Shown in pieces: positions 1 to 8,987 of a stretch of 64,000 nucleotides of DNA. Position numbers and translations under genes: made by a program. The stretch's first letter is position 1, and every line of letters begins with the position of its first letter. Origin of the DNA: Psychrobacter sp. JB385 (GTDB taxonomy: Bacteria; Pseudomonadota; Gammaproteobacteria; Pseudomonadales; Moraxellaceae); NCBI RefSeq assembly GCF_900163785.1, contig NZ_FUKN01000010.1:62001-126000 (forward strand). Reading direction: 5' to 3'. Under the pieces are notes generated by a model. That model saw only the letters and a list, made by a program, of their open reading frames with translations, did no database searches and was not told the DNA's origin.

Positions 1-744
1 CCAATGGCGCAGCAAAGAAATTACTTAGTCAAACACTTCTTTTGTGCTGAAGCAAAATCCTTTTTACAACGCGTGATTCAGCAGTTAGGGGACACTGATA
101 AAACCGATAGCGACTATGATCAGCGGATCAAAGCGGCTAAAGATTTTGCCATTGATGCACTAGAGACTCAATTAGGACCATATGCAGATTTGTGCTACTT
201 ACTGCGTAAAGCATTGCCAGAAGACGGCATCTTGGTAAGAGATATTACAATGTCGGGTAGCACGTGGGGCAGTCGATTGTTCCCAGTCAATAAGCCATTA
301 CAGAACATTCATTCTTTGGCAGGCGCGATTGGCCTTGGTCTATCACATGGGATTGGTACAGCCATCGCCAATCCAGATAAAAAAACAGTGGCACTGGTCG
401 GTGACGGTGGTTTGATGCTTGGCGTGGGCGAGATTGCCACAGCCATCCAAGAGAACGCCAATATGATTTTACTGGTGATGAACGATGGTGGTTATGGCGT
501 CATGCGCGGTATTCAAAAGGAGTACTTTGATGGCAGACAATACTATAACGAGCTGCACACGCCCTCTTTTGTTGCACTTGGCGAAGCAATGGGCTGCAAA
601 TCTTTCAAAGCCGATTCTTTAGAAGAGTTTGATATCAAGATTAATGAGGCTATGAAACAAGACGGTATGTGTCTGGTTGAGGTCAATATGAACGCGATTG
701 GTCCGCTCAAGTTTGCAGGGCCACCACAAAAGAAATTGTACTAA
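1..744 (+). CDS. Thiamine-diphosphate-dependent enzyme, C-terminal part (acetolactate synthase/benzoylformate decarboxylase-like)
   Basis: The reading frame is open to the left edge, so this is the C-terminal part of a gene that starts outside the window; such enzymes usually have about 550 residues. Counting from the first ATG at base 4, GDGG at residues 133-136 followed about 25 residues later by MND at 159-161 is the ThDP/Mg2+ motif (GDG-X25-30-N). The upstream segment SLAGAIGLGLSHGIGTA is typical of the catalytic C-terminal domain of this superfamily. The family decarboxylates 2-keto acids or ligates them into acyloins in the cytoplasm. The exact substrate cannot be read from this fragment. 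A porin follows after 61 bp on the same strand, which would suit a catabolic operon with its own uptake channel, but that is inference. Confidence 0.85.
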   Translation, partial: PMAQQRNYLVKHFFCAEAKSFLQRVIQQLGDTDKTDSDYDQRIKAAKDFAIDALETQLGPYADLCYLLRKALPEDGILVRDITMSGSTWGSRLFPVNKPLQNIHSLAGAIGLGLSHGIGTAIANPDKKTVALVGDGGLMLGVGEIATAIQENANMILLVMNDGGYGVMRGIQKEYFDGRQYYNELHTPSFVALGEAMGCKSFKADSLEEFDIKINEAMKQDGMCLVEVNMNAIGPLKFAGPPQKKLY

Positions 745-805
745 GCATTGATATCGGTTGGTTTTATAAAAAGGATTTTTACTCCCAAGATAATAGGAAT
801 GTGTC

Positions 806-2005
806 ATGACCAAACTAATTTTCAAATCATTAATAGTGTTAGCGCCAGTGTTATGGCTACCGGCCATTACTAGCGCTCAGGCCAAAGTCCTTGAACTCAA
901 AAGCGAGGACGGCAGCAAAGAACTAAATGTTGGGGGCGTCATTCGATTCAACCAGCGTTATCAGAGCTGGGGTGACGATAAGTACAACTCTGGCTTAGGT
1001 GATCCTGATTTTGATATTTTTCGCTTGGATGTGGACGGAAAATACGACGATTTTTATTTAAATAGTAGTTATATCTTTCAAGACGATGATAAAACCTCAA
1101 TCGAGAAGGCGTACGTGGGTTACAACGTTGATGAACAAAATAGCATTGAGGCAGGTTTGGTGTATAAGCCTTTTGCGATTTATCCTTATCCGCAAAATGG
1201 CTGGACCTATCATCTGCCTTTCTTTTTGGGTTACGGCAACAATATTGCCCCAGGTGTAAATCTAAATCATGAAAGCAAAGATTGGGATATAAAGCTTGGA
1301 TATTATCCTGAAATGTTGGCAGAAGATTTACGGTATTCGCCTGAAAGCGGCGCTTATAGTGAATTGGACAATACGTTTCCGTCTATGAGTAAATATGAGA
1401 ATGAGAAGAAAAACCAAGTCAATGCGCGTGTCGCTCGTAAGTTTGAAACGACATCAGGCAAGCAGGAGATCGGCTTATCAGGCGCTTATTCCCAATTAGA
1501 GAATGGTTTGACCAATGATGATGGCGACTATTACGCAGTTGGTCTTCACACTAATAATAATTTTGACAAGTTCAATGTGCAAAGCTCGCTTATCCATTAT
1601 GACTATGATGCCAAAAACCCGAGCGGTGTTGATGATAGTATGACGCTGATGGGGGCAAACGGATTAACGCCAGCCTATTTTATTGCCTCAGAAGGTACAG
1701 TGGGTAGTTTAAACTTAGCATATACAATCCCAATGAAAGATATGGGTGCATTGAAAGCTGTCAAAGTATATAACGACTACAGTTATCTTAAAAAACATCA
1801 TGATGACTGGTCTGACTCACAAATGAACACCACAGGCTTGATGTTCATTGCACCGCCATTTTTGGTTTGGTTAGACCATACTTACGGCAAGAATTCTAAT
1901 ATCATTGGCGGTGCGACTAATAGCACAGGCTTTACGTCAACGACGTCTGAAAACAGTGATAAATGGCTGTCACGGGTCAACTTAAATGTTGGATTTAGTT
2001 TCTAA
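806..2005 (+). CDS. Outer-membrane porin, beta-barrel
   Basis: 399 residues with a Sec signal peptide (about 1-26, ending A-Q-A). The rest is made of alternating aromatic/polar strands and ends in a C-terminal phenylalanine (GFSF), the usual outer-membrane barrel assembly signal. The mature protein opens with an NVGGVIRFNQRYQSW segment and is rich in Asp, Asn and Tyr, as in phosphate- or carbohydrate-selective (OprP/OprO-like) and alginate-type porins. No charged lysine ladder was identified, so the substrate is open. An AGGA ribosome-binding site lies 8 nt before the ATG. It sits 61 bp after the ThDP enzyme and is probably co-transcribed with it. Confidence 0.8.
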   Translation: MTKLIFKSLIVLAPVLWLPAITSAQAKVLELKSEDGSKELNVGGVIRFNQRYQSWGDDKYNSGLGDPDFDIFRLDVDGKYDDFYLNSSYIFQDDDKTSIEKAYVGYNVDEQNSIEAGLVYKPFAIYPYPQNGWTYHLPFFLGYGNNIAPGVNLNHESKDWDIKLGYYPEMLAEDLRYSPESGAYSELDNTFPSMSKYENEKKNQVNARVARKFETTSGKQEIGLSGAYSQLENGLTNDDGDYYAVGLHTNNNFDKFNVQSSLIHYDYDAKNPSGVDDSMTLMGANGLTPAYFIASEGTVGSLNLAYTIPMKDMGALKAVKVYNDYSYLKKHHDDWSDSQMNTTGLMFIAPPFLVWLDHTYGKNSNIIGGATNSTGFTSTTSENSDKWLSRVNLNVGFSF

Positions 2006-2029
2006 CGTTAATTATGAATGGTCTATCGC

Positions 2030-2108
2030 TAGATCTCTTGTTTGAATGAACGCCAGTTGTTGACAAATTATCAATTCGGAACAAGCGCGCATTTTTGCAA
2101 GAGATCTA
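2030..2108. repeat. 11-bp inverted repeat with 57-bp spacer
   Basis: TAGATCTCTTG (2030-2040) is exactly mirrored by CAAGAGATCTA (2098-2108). The repeat fills most of the gap between the convergent porin and methionine aminopeptidase genes. No U-run follows either arm, so it is not a standard terminator. It could be a long-stem transcript end or the termini of a small element; nothing inside is recognisable. Confidence 0.5.
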
Positions 2109-2127
2109 ATGGATACCTTTAGACCTA

Positions 2128-2913
2128 TTAAACTTGTTGAGATTTACGCTCACCCTCTCGAAGCGTAAGCACTTCATAACCATCTGATGTGACTGCAATG
2201 GTGTGCTCCCATTGAGCAGACAGCTTTTTGTCACTCGTAACCACAGTCCAACCATCATTTTTTGTTTTCACTTTGGCCTTACCTTGATTGATCATGGGTT
2301 CAATCGTAAAGGTCATGCCTTCTTCGAGTACTAACCCTTTTCCCTCATGCCCATAATGCAGCACTTCTGGTTTTTCGTGCATTTCACGTCCGATGCCATG
2401 TCCACAGTATTCTTTTACGATAGAGTAGCCATGTTTTTCGGCATAAGTCTGAATGGCATGACCAACATCGCCAAGCGTTGCGCCCGGTTTTACCACTCGT
2501 ATCCCTTCCCACATTGCCTCGTAGGTCTTATCCACCAAACGTTTTGCCAGCGGTGACACCTCACCAATCATATACATTTTGCTCGAATCCGCGATAAAAC
2601 CACCTTGTTCTAAAGTGATATCCACATTCACAATATCGCCTGATTTGAGGATTTGAGTATCTGAAGGAATGCCATGACAGACGACATTATTGACAGAAGT
2701 ATTTAAGGCATATTCATAACCATATTGACCTTTGCTTGCTGGACGTGCGCCTAGTTGATCGACGATATAACGTTCAGCCAGATCGTTGATAGCCATTGTG
2801 GAAGTACCGATAGTAATGTTCTTATCAAGATAATCAAAAACAGAAGCGAGTAGTCGCCCAGATTCGCGCATTATCTTTAACTCTTCAGACGTTTTTAAAA
2901 TGATGTTAGCCAT
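2128..2913 (-). CDS. map: Methionine aminopeptidase, type I
   Basis: 261 residues, full length for type I MetAP, which removes initiator methionine from new proteins in the cytoplasm. The five metal ligands are present: D98, D109, H172, E205 and E236, in the contexts NVDIT, IADSS, GHGIG, TIEPM and QWEHT. His80 in VCHGIP is the conserved substrate-binding histidine. The start codon overlaps the last 8 nt of the ParD-like gene upstream (2906-2913), so translation of the two is probably coupled. The housekeeping map gene of gammaproteobacteria usually lies near rpsB/tsf, so this is likely a second, accessory copy; the rest of the genome is not visible. Confidence 0.95.
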   Translation of the reverse strand: MANIILKTSEELKIMRESGRLLASVFDYLDKNITIGTSTMAINDLAERYIVDQLGARPASKGQYGYEYALNTSVNNVVCHGIPSDTQILKSGDIVNVDITLEQGGFIADSSKMYMIGEVSPLAKRLVDKTYEAMWEGIRVVKPGATLGDVGHAIQTYAEKHGYSIVKEYCGHGIGREMHEKPEVLHYGHEGKGLVLEEGMTFTIEPMINQGKAKVKTKNDGWTVVTSDKKLSAQWEHTIAVTSDGYEVLTLREGERKSQQV

Positions 2914-3124
2914 CTATCAGATTCCCTATGTTGAGGTTGGCATTGATATCTGCTTTTCTCATTTCCTCATTGATAATCTGAGAGTAAGACAGCGTAGGAT
3001 TGGCCTCAGCCAGCATACCTATCTTCATCCAATACTCAGCTTGGGCGTTGATGGAGCGCACCATAACAGTACTCGCTTTGCGAATCTCTTCGTGGAGGTC
3101 ATCATCGATTTTTACGATACCCAT
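2906..3124 (-). CDS. ParD-like ribbon-helix-helix protein
   Basis: 72 residues. The N-terminal VKIDDDLHEEIRKAS strand followed by helix and SINAQAEYWMKIG match the ParD-like antitoxin family (RHH fold, DNA-binding and dimerising). No ParE or other known toxin is next to it; the partner gene is a methionine aminopeptidase with which it overlaps by 8 nt. An AGGA site 8 nt upstream supports the ATG. By analogy with RHH antitoxins it may autoregulate the pair. Whether the pair is a toxin-antitoxin system or simply a regulated enzyme is not known from sequence. Confidence 0.8.
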   Translation of the reverse strand: MGIVKIDDDLHEEIRKASTVMVRSINAQAEYWMKIGMLAEANPTLSYSQIINEEMRKADINANLNIGNLIDG

Positions 3125-3390
3125 GGTAAATTCCTAATATATGAAACGTATACGAATCATATATCATTATCATAAAATTTCAAGCAGACTTTTGAACGGG
3201 TGAGTAACAATCTTGGCTTATAAGTTGTCGGTAATTGTTTATGATATATGTCTAGATAGCATGTAATGATGAAACGATCATGCTGGTAGCGATGTATTTG
3301 TTTTAAAAGAAAGTAACGACTCTGATTAATGTAATAAAAATTTTGGCTTTGATAAACATAAGTAACTTTACCAATAATAAGACCATACCT

Positions 3391-4296
3391 ATGCAAACAT
3401 TTGAACGTACGATAAATCTAGAAGGCAAAAATGCCCGATATTATGACTTATCCACTTTGACGAAAGAGAGCAGGCATACCGAAGTGCAACCTGCGCATTT
3501 TTATGGCGGTAATGGCTTTACGACGGGTGTCTATCTACCGCTATTGACCAAACTTAGTGAGCGCTTCGAGCTGAGTAGTCTGGCCATGCGTGGATATTGG
3601 CAAGATTTGCCTACCCTAAAAAAACTGACCCGTGAACAAGATGCAGATATGTTGATTGGTTTTTTGGAAAAAACGCAAGATAAGCCTGTGGTGGGAATTG
3701 GTCATTCTCAAGGCGCGACGGCAACTGCCATCGCTGCTGCCAAACGTCCAGAGCTGTTTTCACAGTTGTATTTAATAGAGCCGGTCACATTTACCAAGTC
3801 GCAAAAGCTTGTAATGGATTTGATGCCAGCCACCTTAAAAATAGGTCATGAGCCGTTCAAAAGCACGCTCGCTAAGCAAGCAGAGTGGCAAAGTATTGAA
3901 GCTTACTTTGACTATCTGCGAGCACATCGCGCCTTCAAGCGTATTGATGATGACAATCTTTATGTCTTTGCAAAACACAGTCTGATTCAAAATAAACAAG
4001 GAAAGTATGATTTGCTGTTTGCGCCTGAGCAAGAACTGGCAAGCTACTTTGACACACCATTCGTCAATGACGCATTAAAAACACTTAATGACATAGCGCT
4101 TCCTTATACTATCCTTATGGGTAAGCCTTCTATTTTTATTAGCCAAAAAGTCCGCAAAGTCTGGAAAAGTTTGGTTCCAATCACGCAAATTATTGAGTTG
4201 TCAGACCATGGGCATCTTTTGCCAATGGAAGCACCTGTCCAATGTGCAGAGCTGATTGTTAAAACCTTTAACGACAGTGTCAGCAGTGCGGTATGA
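3391..4296 (+). CDS. Alpha/beta hydrolase
   Basis: 301 residues from the ATG at 3391; the frame stays open to a TTG at 3343, but the extra 16 residues are low complexity and lack a ribosome-binding site. The nucleophile elbow GHSQG (Ser106) and the late GHLLP (His275 in SDHGHLLP) give a clear catalytic Ser/His, and HFYGGNGF early on is the oxyanion-strand region. No signal peptide, so cytoplasmic. The substrate is unknown; the family includes esterases, lipases and haloperoxidases. It stands alone between the convergent map pair and a MocR regulator, whose stop lies 17 bp beyond its own. Confidence 0.85.
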   Translation: MQTFERTINLEGKNARYYDLSTLTKESRHTEVQPAHFYGGNGFTTGVYLPLLTKLSERFELSSLAMRGYWQDLPTLKKLTREQDADMLIGFLEKTQDKPVVGIGHSQGATATAIAAAKRPELFSQLYLIEPVTFTKSQKLVMDLMPATLKIGHEPFKSTLAKQAEWQSIEAYFDYLRAHRAFKRIDDDNLYVFAKHSLIQNKQGKYDLLFAPEQELASYFDTPFVNDALKTLNDIALPYTILMGKPSIFISQKVRKVWKSLVPITQIIELSDHGHLLPMEAPVQCAELIVKTFNDSVSSAV

Positions 4297-4313
4297 CAGC
4301 TACCCAATAAGCA

Positions 4314-5681
4314 TTAGTGTAATGCCTGCGCCAATACCTCAAATATTTTGGCATCGTTCGCTTGAGCGACATTAAAGCGCATGAAACTACCTGCGTTTTT
4401 GGATTGGCTAAACGTATTGCCTGGAGCCAAGACCACGCCTTTTGATAAGCAGTGGTTTGCTAATGCTGCGGCGCTATTATTGTCAGGCAGTTTGCACCAA
4501 AGAAACATACCTGCCTGCGGTATCAGCCAAGGCACGATACCCAGTTTGGTCAATCGTGGTACGGTTTGGGCACGGGCGCGTGCTAAGCGAGTATGAAGCG
4601 CCGCCATATGCTTACGGTAGCCGCTGTCTGTCAGTGCAGACAATACAACCGCGGCCGCTAATTGACCACTGCCAAAACCTGTGGCTATTTTTAAGTCCAA
4701 CAAACTCTCTACCCATTCACTAGGCGCTGCAATATAGCCGCAGCGCATGGATGCCGATAAGGTTTTAGAAAAACTGCCAATATAAAATACCTTCGATAAT
4801 CCATCCAATGCCGCAAGCCTAGGCGCTGGTGTGGTCTCAAAATCGGCAAAAATATCATCTTCAATGATGTACAAGCCAGCCGCTTGTGCCAACTGTAATA
4901 CTCGATACGCCGTCGCTGGCGTTAGGGTCGCGCCAGTGGGATTATGAATGGCGGCGTTAGTAATATAAAGGCGCGGCTTATGCTCGTTTAAGATTGTGGC
5001 AAAGGCATCAACGTCTGGGCCAGTTGGCGTATAGGGCACACCAATGACTTTCACCCGATGTGCTCGCAGCAAAGCATGAAAGTTAAAGTAACAAGGATCA
5101 TCCACCACCACAGTGTCACCAGGCGTCAATAAAAAGCGAAAGATCAAATCTATTGACTGAGTGCCAGACTCCGTCAATATCACCTGTGAGGGTTCTGCCT
5201 CAATACCCAGGCCTGCCATGCGCCGTGTCAATAACTGGCGCAGCTCTAGTAACCCTAATGGCGAGGCATACTCACTGATTATCCTAGTATCCGCCTTGGC
5301 GACGCCGCGTAGACCGCGGCGCATGCCTTCTGTATACAACCAATCAGGCGGCAACCAGCCGCAACCAGGTTTGAGTGCCTCACTTGTTGTTTCAAGCGAC
5401 TGTCTTGATACCCATAGCGGGTCTACAGCTCGATCCAGATTTGGCCCTATTGCGGCCAACGACAAAGGTGCTGTGACGTCAGAGACATAAAAACCTGCAC
5501 CAGGGCGAGAGGTAATGATGCCATCCGTTTGTAAGCGCTCATAAGCTTCTACCACCGTAGAGGGTGAAAATCCATGGTGTTTGGCAGTGGCGCGAACAGA
5601 TGGTAAGCGAGTTCCCGGCAGGTAAGTGACGGTGGCTATTTTCGCCTTAACATCTGCCATTATGATTTCAATTTTTGTCAT
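4314..5681 (-). CDS. MocR-type regulator (GntR wHTH fused to aminotransferase domain)
   Basis: 455 residues. Residues 1-70 form a GntR winged helix (LPSVRATAKHHGFSPSTVVEAYERL). The rest is a fold-type I aminotransferase-like domain with HNPTG (246-250), IEDDIF (273-278) and the PLP lysine K306 in SFSKT. MocR proteins use PLP to sense amines or amino acids and usually regulate the divergent neighbour, here an EamA exporter. The intergenic region holds an 8-bp inverted repeat (5934-5967) that could be its operator. The catalytic lysine is kept, so PLP binding is likely; the ligand cannot be named. Confidence 0.92.
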   Translation of the reverse strand: MTKIEIIMADVKAKIATVTYLPGTRLPSVRATAKHHGFSPSTVVEAYERLQTDGIITSRPGAGFYVSDVTAPLSLAAIGPNLDRAVDPLWVSRQSLETTSEALKPGCGWLPPDWLYTEGMRRGLRGVAKADTRIISEYASPLGLLELRQLLTRRMAGLGIEAEPSQVILTESGTQSIDLIFRFLLTPGDTVVVDDPCYFNFHALLRAHRVKVIGVPYTPTGPDVDAFATILNEHKPRLYITNAAIHNPTGATLTPATAYRVLQLAQAAGLYIIEDDIFADFETTPAPRLAALDGLSKVFYIGSFSKTLSASMRCGYIAAPSEWVESLLDLKIATGFGSGQLAAAVVLSALTDSGYRKHMAALHTRLARARAQTVPRLTKLGIVPWLIPQAGMFLWCKLPDNNSAAALANHCLSKGVVLAPGNTFSQSKNAGSFMRFNVAQANDAKIFEVLAQALH

Positions 5682-5780
5682 TTCAGCGCATCTCAGTACA
5701 GAACTTCTTAAAGCGAATTTTCGAACGTAAGCCGACTATGGAAAATTATAGAGAGCCTGCTATCAAAGTTATAGCTAATT

Positions 5781-5902
5781 CTAAATAAAAAAGGTACAAC
5801 AATAATGTTGGACTGCCAACGATATATTTTCGTCGCCTCTGTCTGCGAAGGCACAGCAAGCAAGAAAATATGACGTTGGCAGCACTGTGTTTATTTTATA
5901 GT
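5781..5902. repeat. Foldback (MITE-like) intergenic element
   Basis: Two 19-nt arms, CTGCCAACGATATATTTTC (5813-5831) and GAAAATATGACGTTGGCAG (5864-5882), pair at 17 of 19 positions. The loop contains a second GC-rich foldback (GCCTCTG...CGAAGGC). Weaker outer pairing (CTAAATAAA with TTTATTTTATAG) extends the structure to about 120 bp. No coding frame lies inside. It resembles non-autonomous foldback repeats or large REP-type hairpins; only one copy was found in this window. Confidence 0.5.
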
Positions 5903-5933
5903 GGGGTGACTATAGTGCCCTCTTAATATTAAA

Positions 5934-5967
5934 AGAACTGTATGGGTAAATGACACCAAACAGTTCT
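5934..5967. promoter_or_regulatory. Candidate operator between MocR gene and exporter
   Basis: AGAACTGT (5934-5941) and ACAGTTCT (5960-5967) form a perfect 8-bp inverted repeat with an 18-nt spacer, 75 bp before the exporter start. No U-run follows. Assignment to the MocR regulator is inference from position. Confidence 0.35.
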
Positions 5968-6042
5968 GTCTTATTGTACGGTATTGTATATAGATAACCT
6001 ATCACGCTTTTGGTGTAATCATCACCTTACCTACACAGTGAT

Positions 6043-6912
6043 ATGATTATGAAAAAATTAACTCAAGGATGGATTAGTGGGCTGGTTGGCGTGGTTATTT
6101 TTGCAGGATCGCTGCCAGCGACCCGCTTAGCAGTGATAGACTTTGATCCTATATTTTTGACTGCGGTACGAGCAACGCTCGCTGCAATAGTGGGCGGTAT
6201 GGTTTTATTAATGTTAAAGCAACGTCCACCAACTAAGATGGATTTACCAGCGCTATTTATTGTGACTTTGGGTGTGGTCGTTTGGTTTCCTCTGCTAAGC
6301 GCCTTGGCTTTACAGTACGTCACGTCTGCCCACGCCACTGTCTTTTTAGGCATCTTGCCATTATTTACCGCAATTTTTGCCGTTTGGCGAGGGGACGAGC
6401 GTCCACCAGTATTGTTTTGGTTATTTGCTCTGTTGGGTAGCTCATTCGTCGCAGGATATGCTGCTCTAAATAGCGGACATGCCTCACTGGTCGGTGGACT
6501 GTTGATGTTGGGCGCGGTGATGGCTTGCGGTTTGGGTTATGCAGAAGGTGGGCGGTTGTCACGAACCCTTGGCGGCTGGCAGGTGATTAGTTGGGCATTG
6601 GTGTTATCGCTACCTATCATGCTACCGATGGTATGGTTGACGTGGCCTGAGTCTTTGGCAAAGGTGAGCATTGCGGCTTGGGCAGGCTTAATTTACGTGT
6701 CTTTATTTAGCATGTTTATTGGATTTGTGTTTTGGTATCGTGGTCTGGCATTGGGCGGTATTGCTGCTGTTGGCCAGCTGCAATTGATACAACCCTTTAT
6801 GGCACTGGTACTGGCGGCTTTATTACTTCATGAGATAGTGAGCACAGGTATGCTAATCAGTACGTTGGGTGCAGTGGCTTGTGTGGTCGGCGCAAAGAAA
6901 TATGCGGTTTAA
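6043..6912 (+). CDS. EamA/DMT-family transporter
   Basis: 289 residues, almost entirely hydrophobic, with about ten membrane helices in two EamA repeats (about 9-137 and 148-285). The first repeat ends in SAHATVFLGILPLFTAIFA, a typical EamA signature; the C-terminal GALLL-type helix is also recognisable. These inner-membrane proteins export amino acids, amines or nucleotide-like metabolites. Transcribed away from a MocR regulator, a pairing seen often for inducible exporters. A second in-frame ATG 6 nt downstream (6049) is an equally good start, since no clear ribosome-binding site distinguishes them. Confidence 0.88.
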   Translation: MIMKKLTQGWISGLVGVVIFAGSLPATRLAVIDFDPIFLTAVRATLAAIVGGMVLLMLKQRPPTKMDLPALFIVTLGVVVWFPLLSALALQYVTSAHATVFLGILPLFTAIFAVWRGDERPPVLFWLFALLGSSFVAGYAALNSGHASLVGGLLMLGAVMACGLGYAEGGRLSRTLGGWQVISWALVLSLPIMLPMVWLTWPESLAKVSIAAWAGLIYVSLFSMFIGFVFWYRGLALGGIAAVGQLQLIQPFMALVLAALLLHEIVSTGMLISTLGAVACVVGAKKYAV

Positions 6913-6976
6913 ACGAAAGACTAACGTACGCTTTAGCTATTTGTATTTGGCAAGTATCAATCACAGGATTTGACAA

Positions 6977-7276
6977 TCAATGGTTAGCATATACTAACTG
7001 CTCATAGATCATCATTATGAGATAGACCAAACCTGCGGCCACGGTCAAACTGCCAAACCATACCACCACAAAATAGCCTGTCTGGTATGATAAGTAGGTC
7101 AGTAAAAACGCAATTACTAGTAGCGTAAAGCCTAGCCAACGTAAGCCTTGTCCTTTTGAAACAAGCGGCAGTTTACGTTGAAATTTGTCTTTGTGTTTTT
7201 TACTGGTCATCATTAAGGCAATCATCCCCAGCAAATTCAGCAAAAATAGCAGCTCAGATAGCGGCAGACTCGACAT
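6977..7276 (-). CDS. DUF3325-family membrane protein
   Basis: 99 residues with three hydrophobic helices (about 6-22, 48-66 and 70-93) and a basic KKHKDKFQRK loop after the first. Small proteins of this kind (DUF3325) are found at the end of TonB-receptor/PepSY operons in gammaproteobacteria. The ATG lies one base after the stop of the PepSY gene, so translation is coupled. Function is unknown; location suggests a helper in iron release or ferric reduction at the inner membrane. The family call is from size, topology and context. Confidence 0.75.
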   Translation of the reverse strand: MSSLPLSELLFLLNLLGMIALMMTSKKHKDKFQRKLPLVSKGQGLRWLGFTLLVIAFLLTYLSYQTGYFVVVWFGSLTVAAGLVYLIMMIYEQLVYANH

Positions 7277-7277
7277 G

Positions 7278-8963
7278 TTATGACGCCTCTATCTGAGAAG
7301 TAACGCGACGTTTTGACGTCGTTTGTTGCTTAGGAGAGATTTTCTTAAAACTGGCCGCATAAGTGATGTAAGCAAATATCAGCGCTAGTATCAAAAACGC
7401 AATATCAAAGCTAATGAACAACGCATCATCATTCAAAACACTCTGGAAAAATCCACGCTCGGTCGTGAGACTATTAAGAAATGGCGTGAATAAAAGAGAT
7501 AGGGTGACCAATGATAATAATACACGCCATGCATGACGACTAGGGAGTAATAACGTCAGCACAAAACTACCAGCCCATATCATAAAAAACCCGTCTACTT
7601 CCCATTTGGCACGTGCGGTCATCTCTAAAGGTAACAATCGGTTGAGCCATAACAGCCCGACCATAGCCAATGGCAATCCAGCCAGTGTCGCAATGTTGAA
7701 CTTTTCTACCAGCCAAAATCCCAGATAAGGCTTATCCATAGTGAGCAGTTGGCGACGACGTTTTACGGTCCAAAGCACCAATCCCGTCGCAATCATACCG
7801 CATCCTGCTACCCCCAACAAAAAATACATCCAGCGTAACCAATAATCGGCAAAGCGACCTGCATGCAGTCCTACCATGACCGTATGGGTAGTCACAGCGA
7901 GTGGCGGTGGTTTACTTTGCTCAAGGATGTCTCCTGTCTGCCCATCATAAATACGAAACGCACCGATTGTCGAGATTTGACGGTCGGCTCTGCTATCAAC
8001 AATGATTTTACTATGGTCAGTATTGGGGTGATTGATACTGACACTGGTAATCGTATAATTGGGATTGAGTTTTTGCCAATCTGATTGAGCGGTTGTTAAT
8101 AGCGAGGAAATATCGACCATCGGTGCAGGTTGCAACTCGGTCGCATCGGCGGCTCGATAAGAGTAAATGCCTTCAAAAAGCTGCTTGGTATCAATATCGG
8201 CAACTTTGCCGCCCCATGGCATATACAGCGCAACAAGCGTGATGATACCAGTGAACGTAATCATGATATGAAAAGGCAGGGGTAGCACAGAAAAAGCATT
8301 GTGTGCATCAAGCCATGAGCGCTGTCCTTTGCCCCAGCGAAACGTAAAAAAGTCGGTAAATATCTTTTTATGAACAATAACGCCTGCAATAATCGCGATC
8401 AACATCATCATAGACGCAATGCCGACGATGATTCTGGCCCATATCACACTCATATAATGCAGATCAAAATGCATGCGATAAAAGAAATTGCCGCCCGCCG
8501 TGTCTCTTGGTATATAGGCGGTTTGGGTTTGTGTATCAAATTGATAGCGTAATCTTTTGTCGTCAGCACTGGTGGTGACATGTAAACGCTGCTCGTTACT
8601 GGTGCTGGTCGGACCTTTGGTGATAAACCAGTTTTTGGCGTTTGGTTGAGTGGCTTGCAAGTGAGCGATTGCCACACCAAAAGGCTCAGGTGTCTGCGCT
8701 GTATTTGGCAAATGTTGCGATGAAGAAGGTAGTGTTGAAGACTGAGAGACAGTCGGAATCTCAGGTTGCATCCATGCTGTCAGCTCATTATTAAAATAAC
8801 TGACCGTGCCCATCAAAAAAATTGTGAACAACAACCAACCCAATAGTAACCCAAACCAAGTATGGACATCAGACATCAGCAGCCGATAGCCTTTTACCTT
8901 GGTTTTATCTTTCTGCTGACGTTTGGTCATCGGCACGGATTGGGTTTTAGTAGAGTCTGACAT
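7278..8963 (-). CDS. PepSY-associated membrane protein (siderophore-iron operon)
   Basis: 561 residues from the ATG at 8963; the frame opens one codon earlier at a TTG, which is less likely. Topology: a first helix around 33-54 (VHTWFGLLLGWLLFTIFLMG, the PepSY-TM signature), a large periplasmic region, further helices near 175-198, 232-252 and 378-403, and a helix-rich C-terminus. The AHNAFSVLPLPFHIMITFTG stretch carries a conserved histidine; such proteins resemble PiuB and are thought to reduce ferric siderophores or release iron in the periplasm. It lies third in the TonB receptor operon, between DUF3649 and DUF3325 genes. Confidence 0.88.
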   Translation of the reverse strand: MSDSTKTQSVPMTKRQQKDKTKVKGYRLLMSDVHTWFGLLLGWLLFTIFLMGTVSYFNNELTAWMQPEIPTVSQSSTLPSSSQHLPNTAQTPEPFGVAIAHLQATQPNAKNWFITKGPTSTSNEQRLHVTTSADDKRLRYQFDTQTQTAYIPRDTAGGNFFYRMHFDLHYMSVIWARIIVGIASMMMLIAIIAGVIVHKKIFTDFFTFRWGKGQRSWLDAHNAFSVLPLPFHIMITFTGIITLVALYMPWGGKVADIDTKQLFEGIYSYRAADATELQPAPMVDISSLLTTAQSDWQKLNPNYTITSVSINHPNTDHSKIIVDSRADRQISTIGAFRIYDGQTGDILEQSKPPPLAVTTHTVMVGLHAGRFADYWLRWMYFLLGVAGCGMIATGLVLWTVKRRRQLLTMDKPYLGFWLVEKFNIATLAGLPLAMVGLLWLNRLLPLEMTARAKWEVDGFFMIWAGSFVLTLLLPSRHAWRVLLSLVTLSLLFTPFLNSLTTERGFFQSVLNDDALFISFDIAFLILALIFAYITYAASFKKISPKQQTTSKRRVTSQIEAS

Positions 8964-8987
8964 CAAAGATGACCTGATAATAAACGT

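Noticed and set aside
3129..3172. AT-rich palindrome-like sequence before the ParD-like gene resembling a Fur box
   Set aside because: Best alignment matches only 10 of 19 Fur positions, no better than expected in AT-rich DNA.
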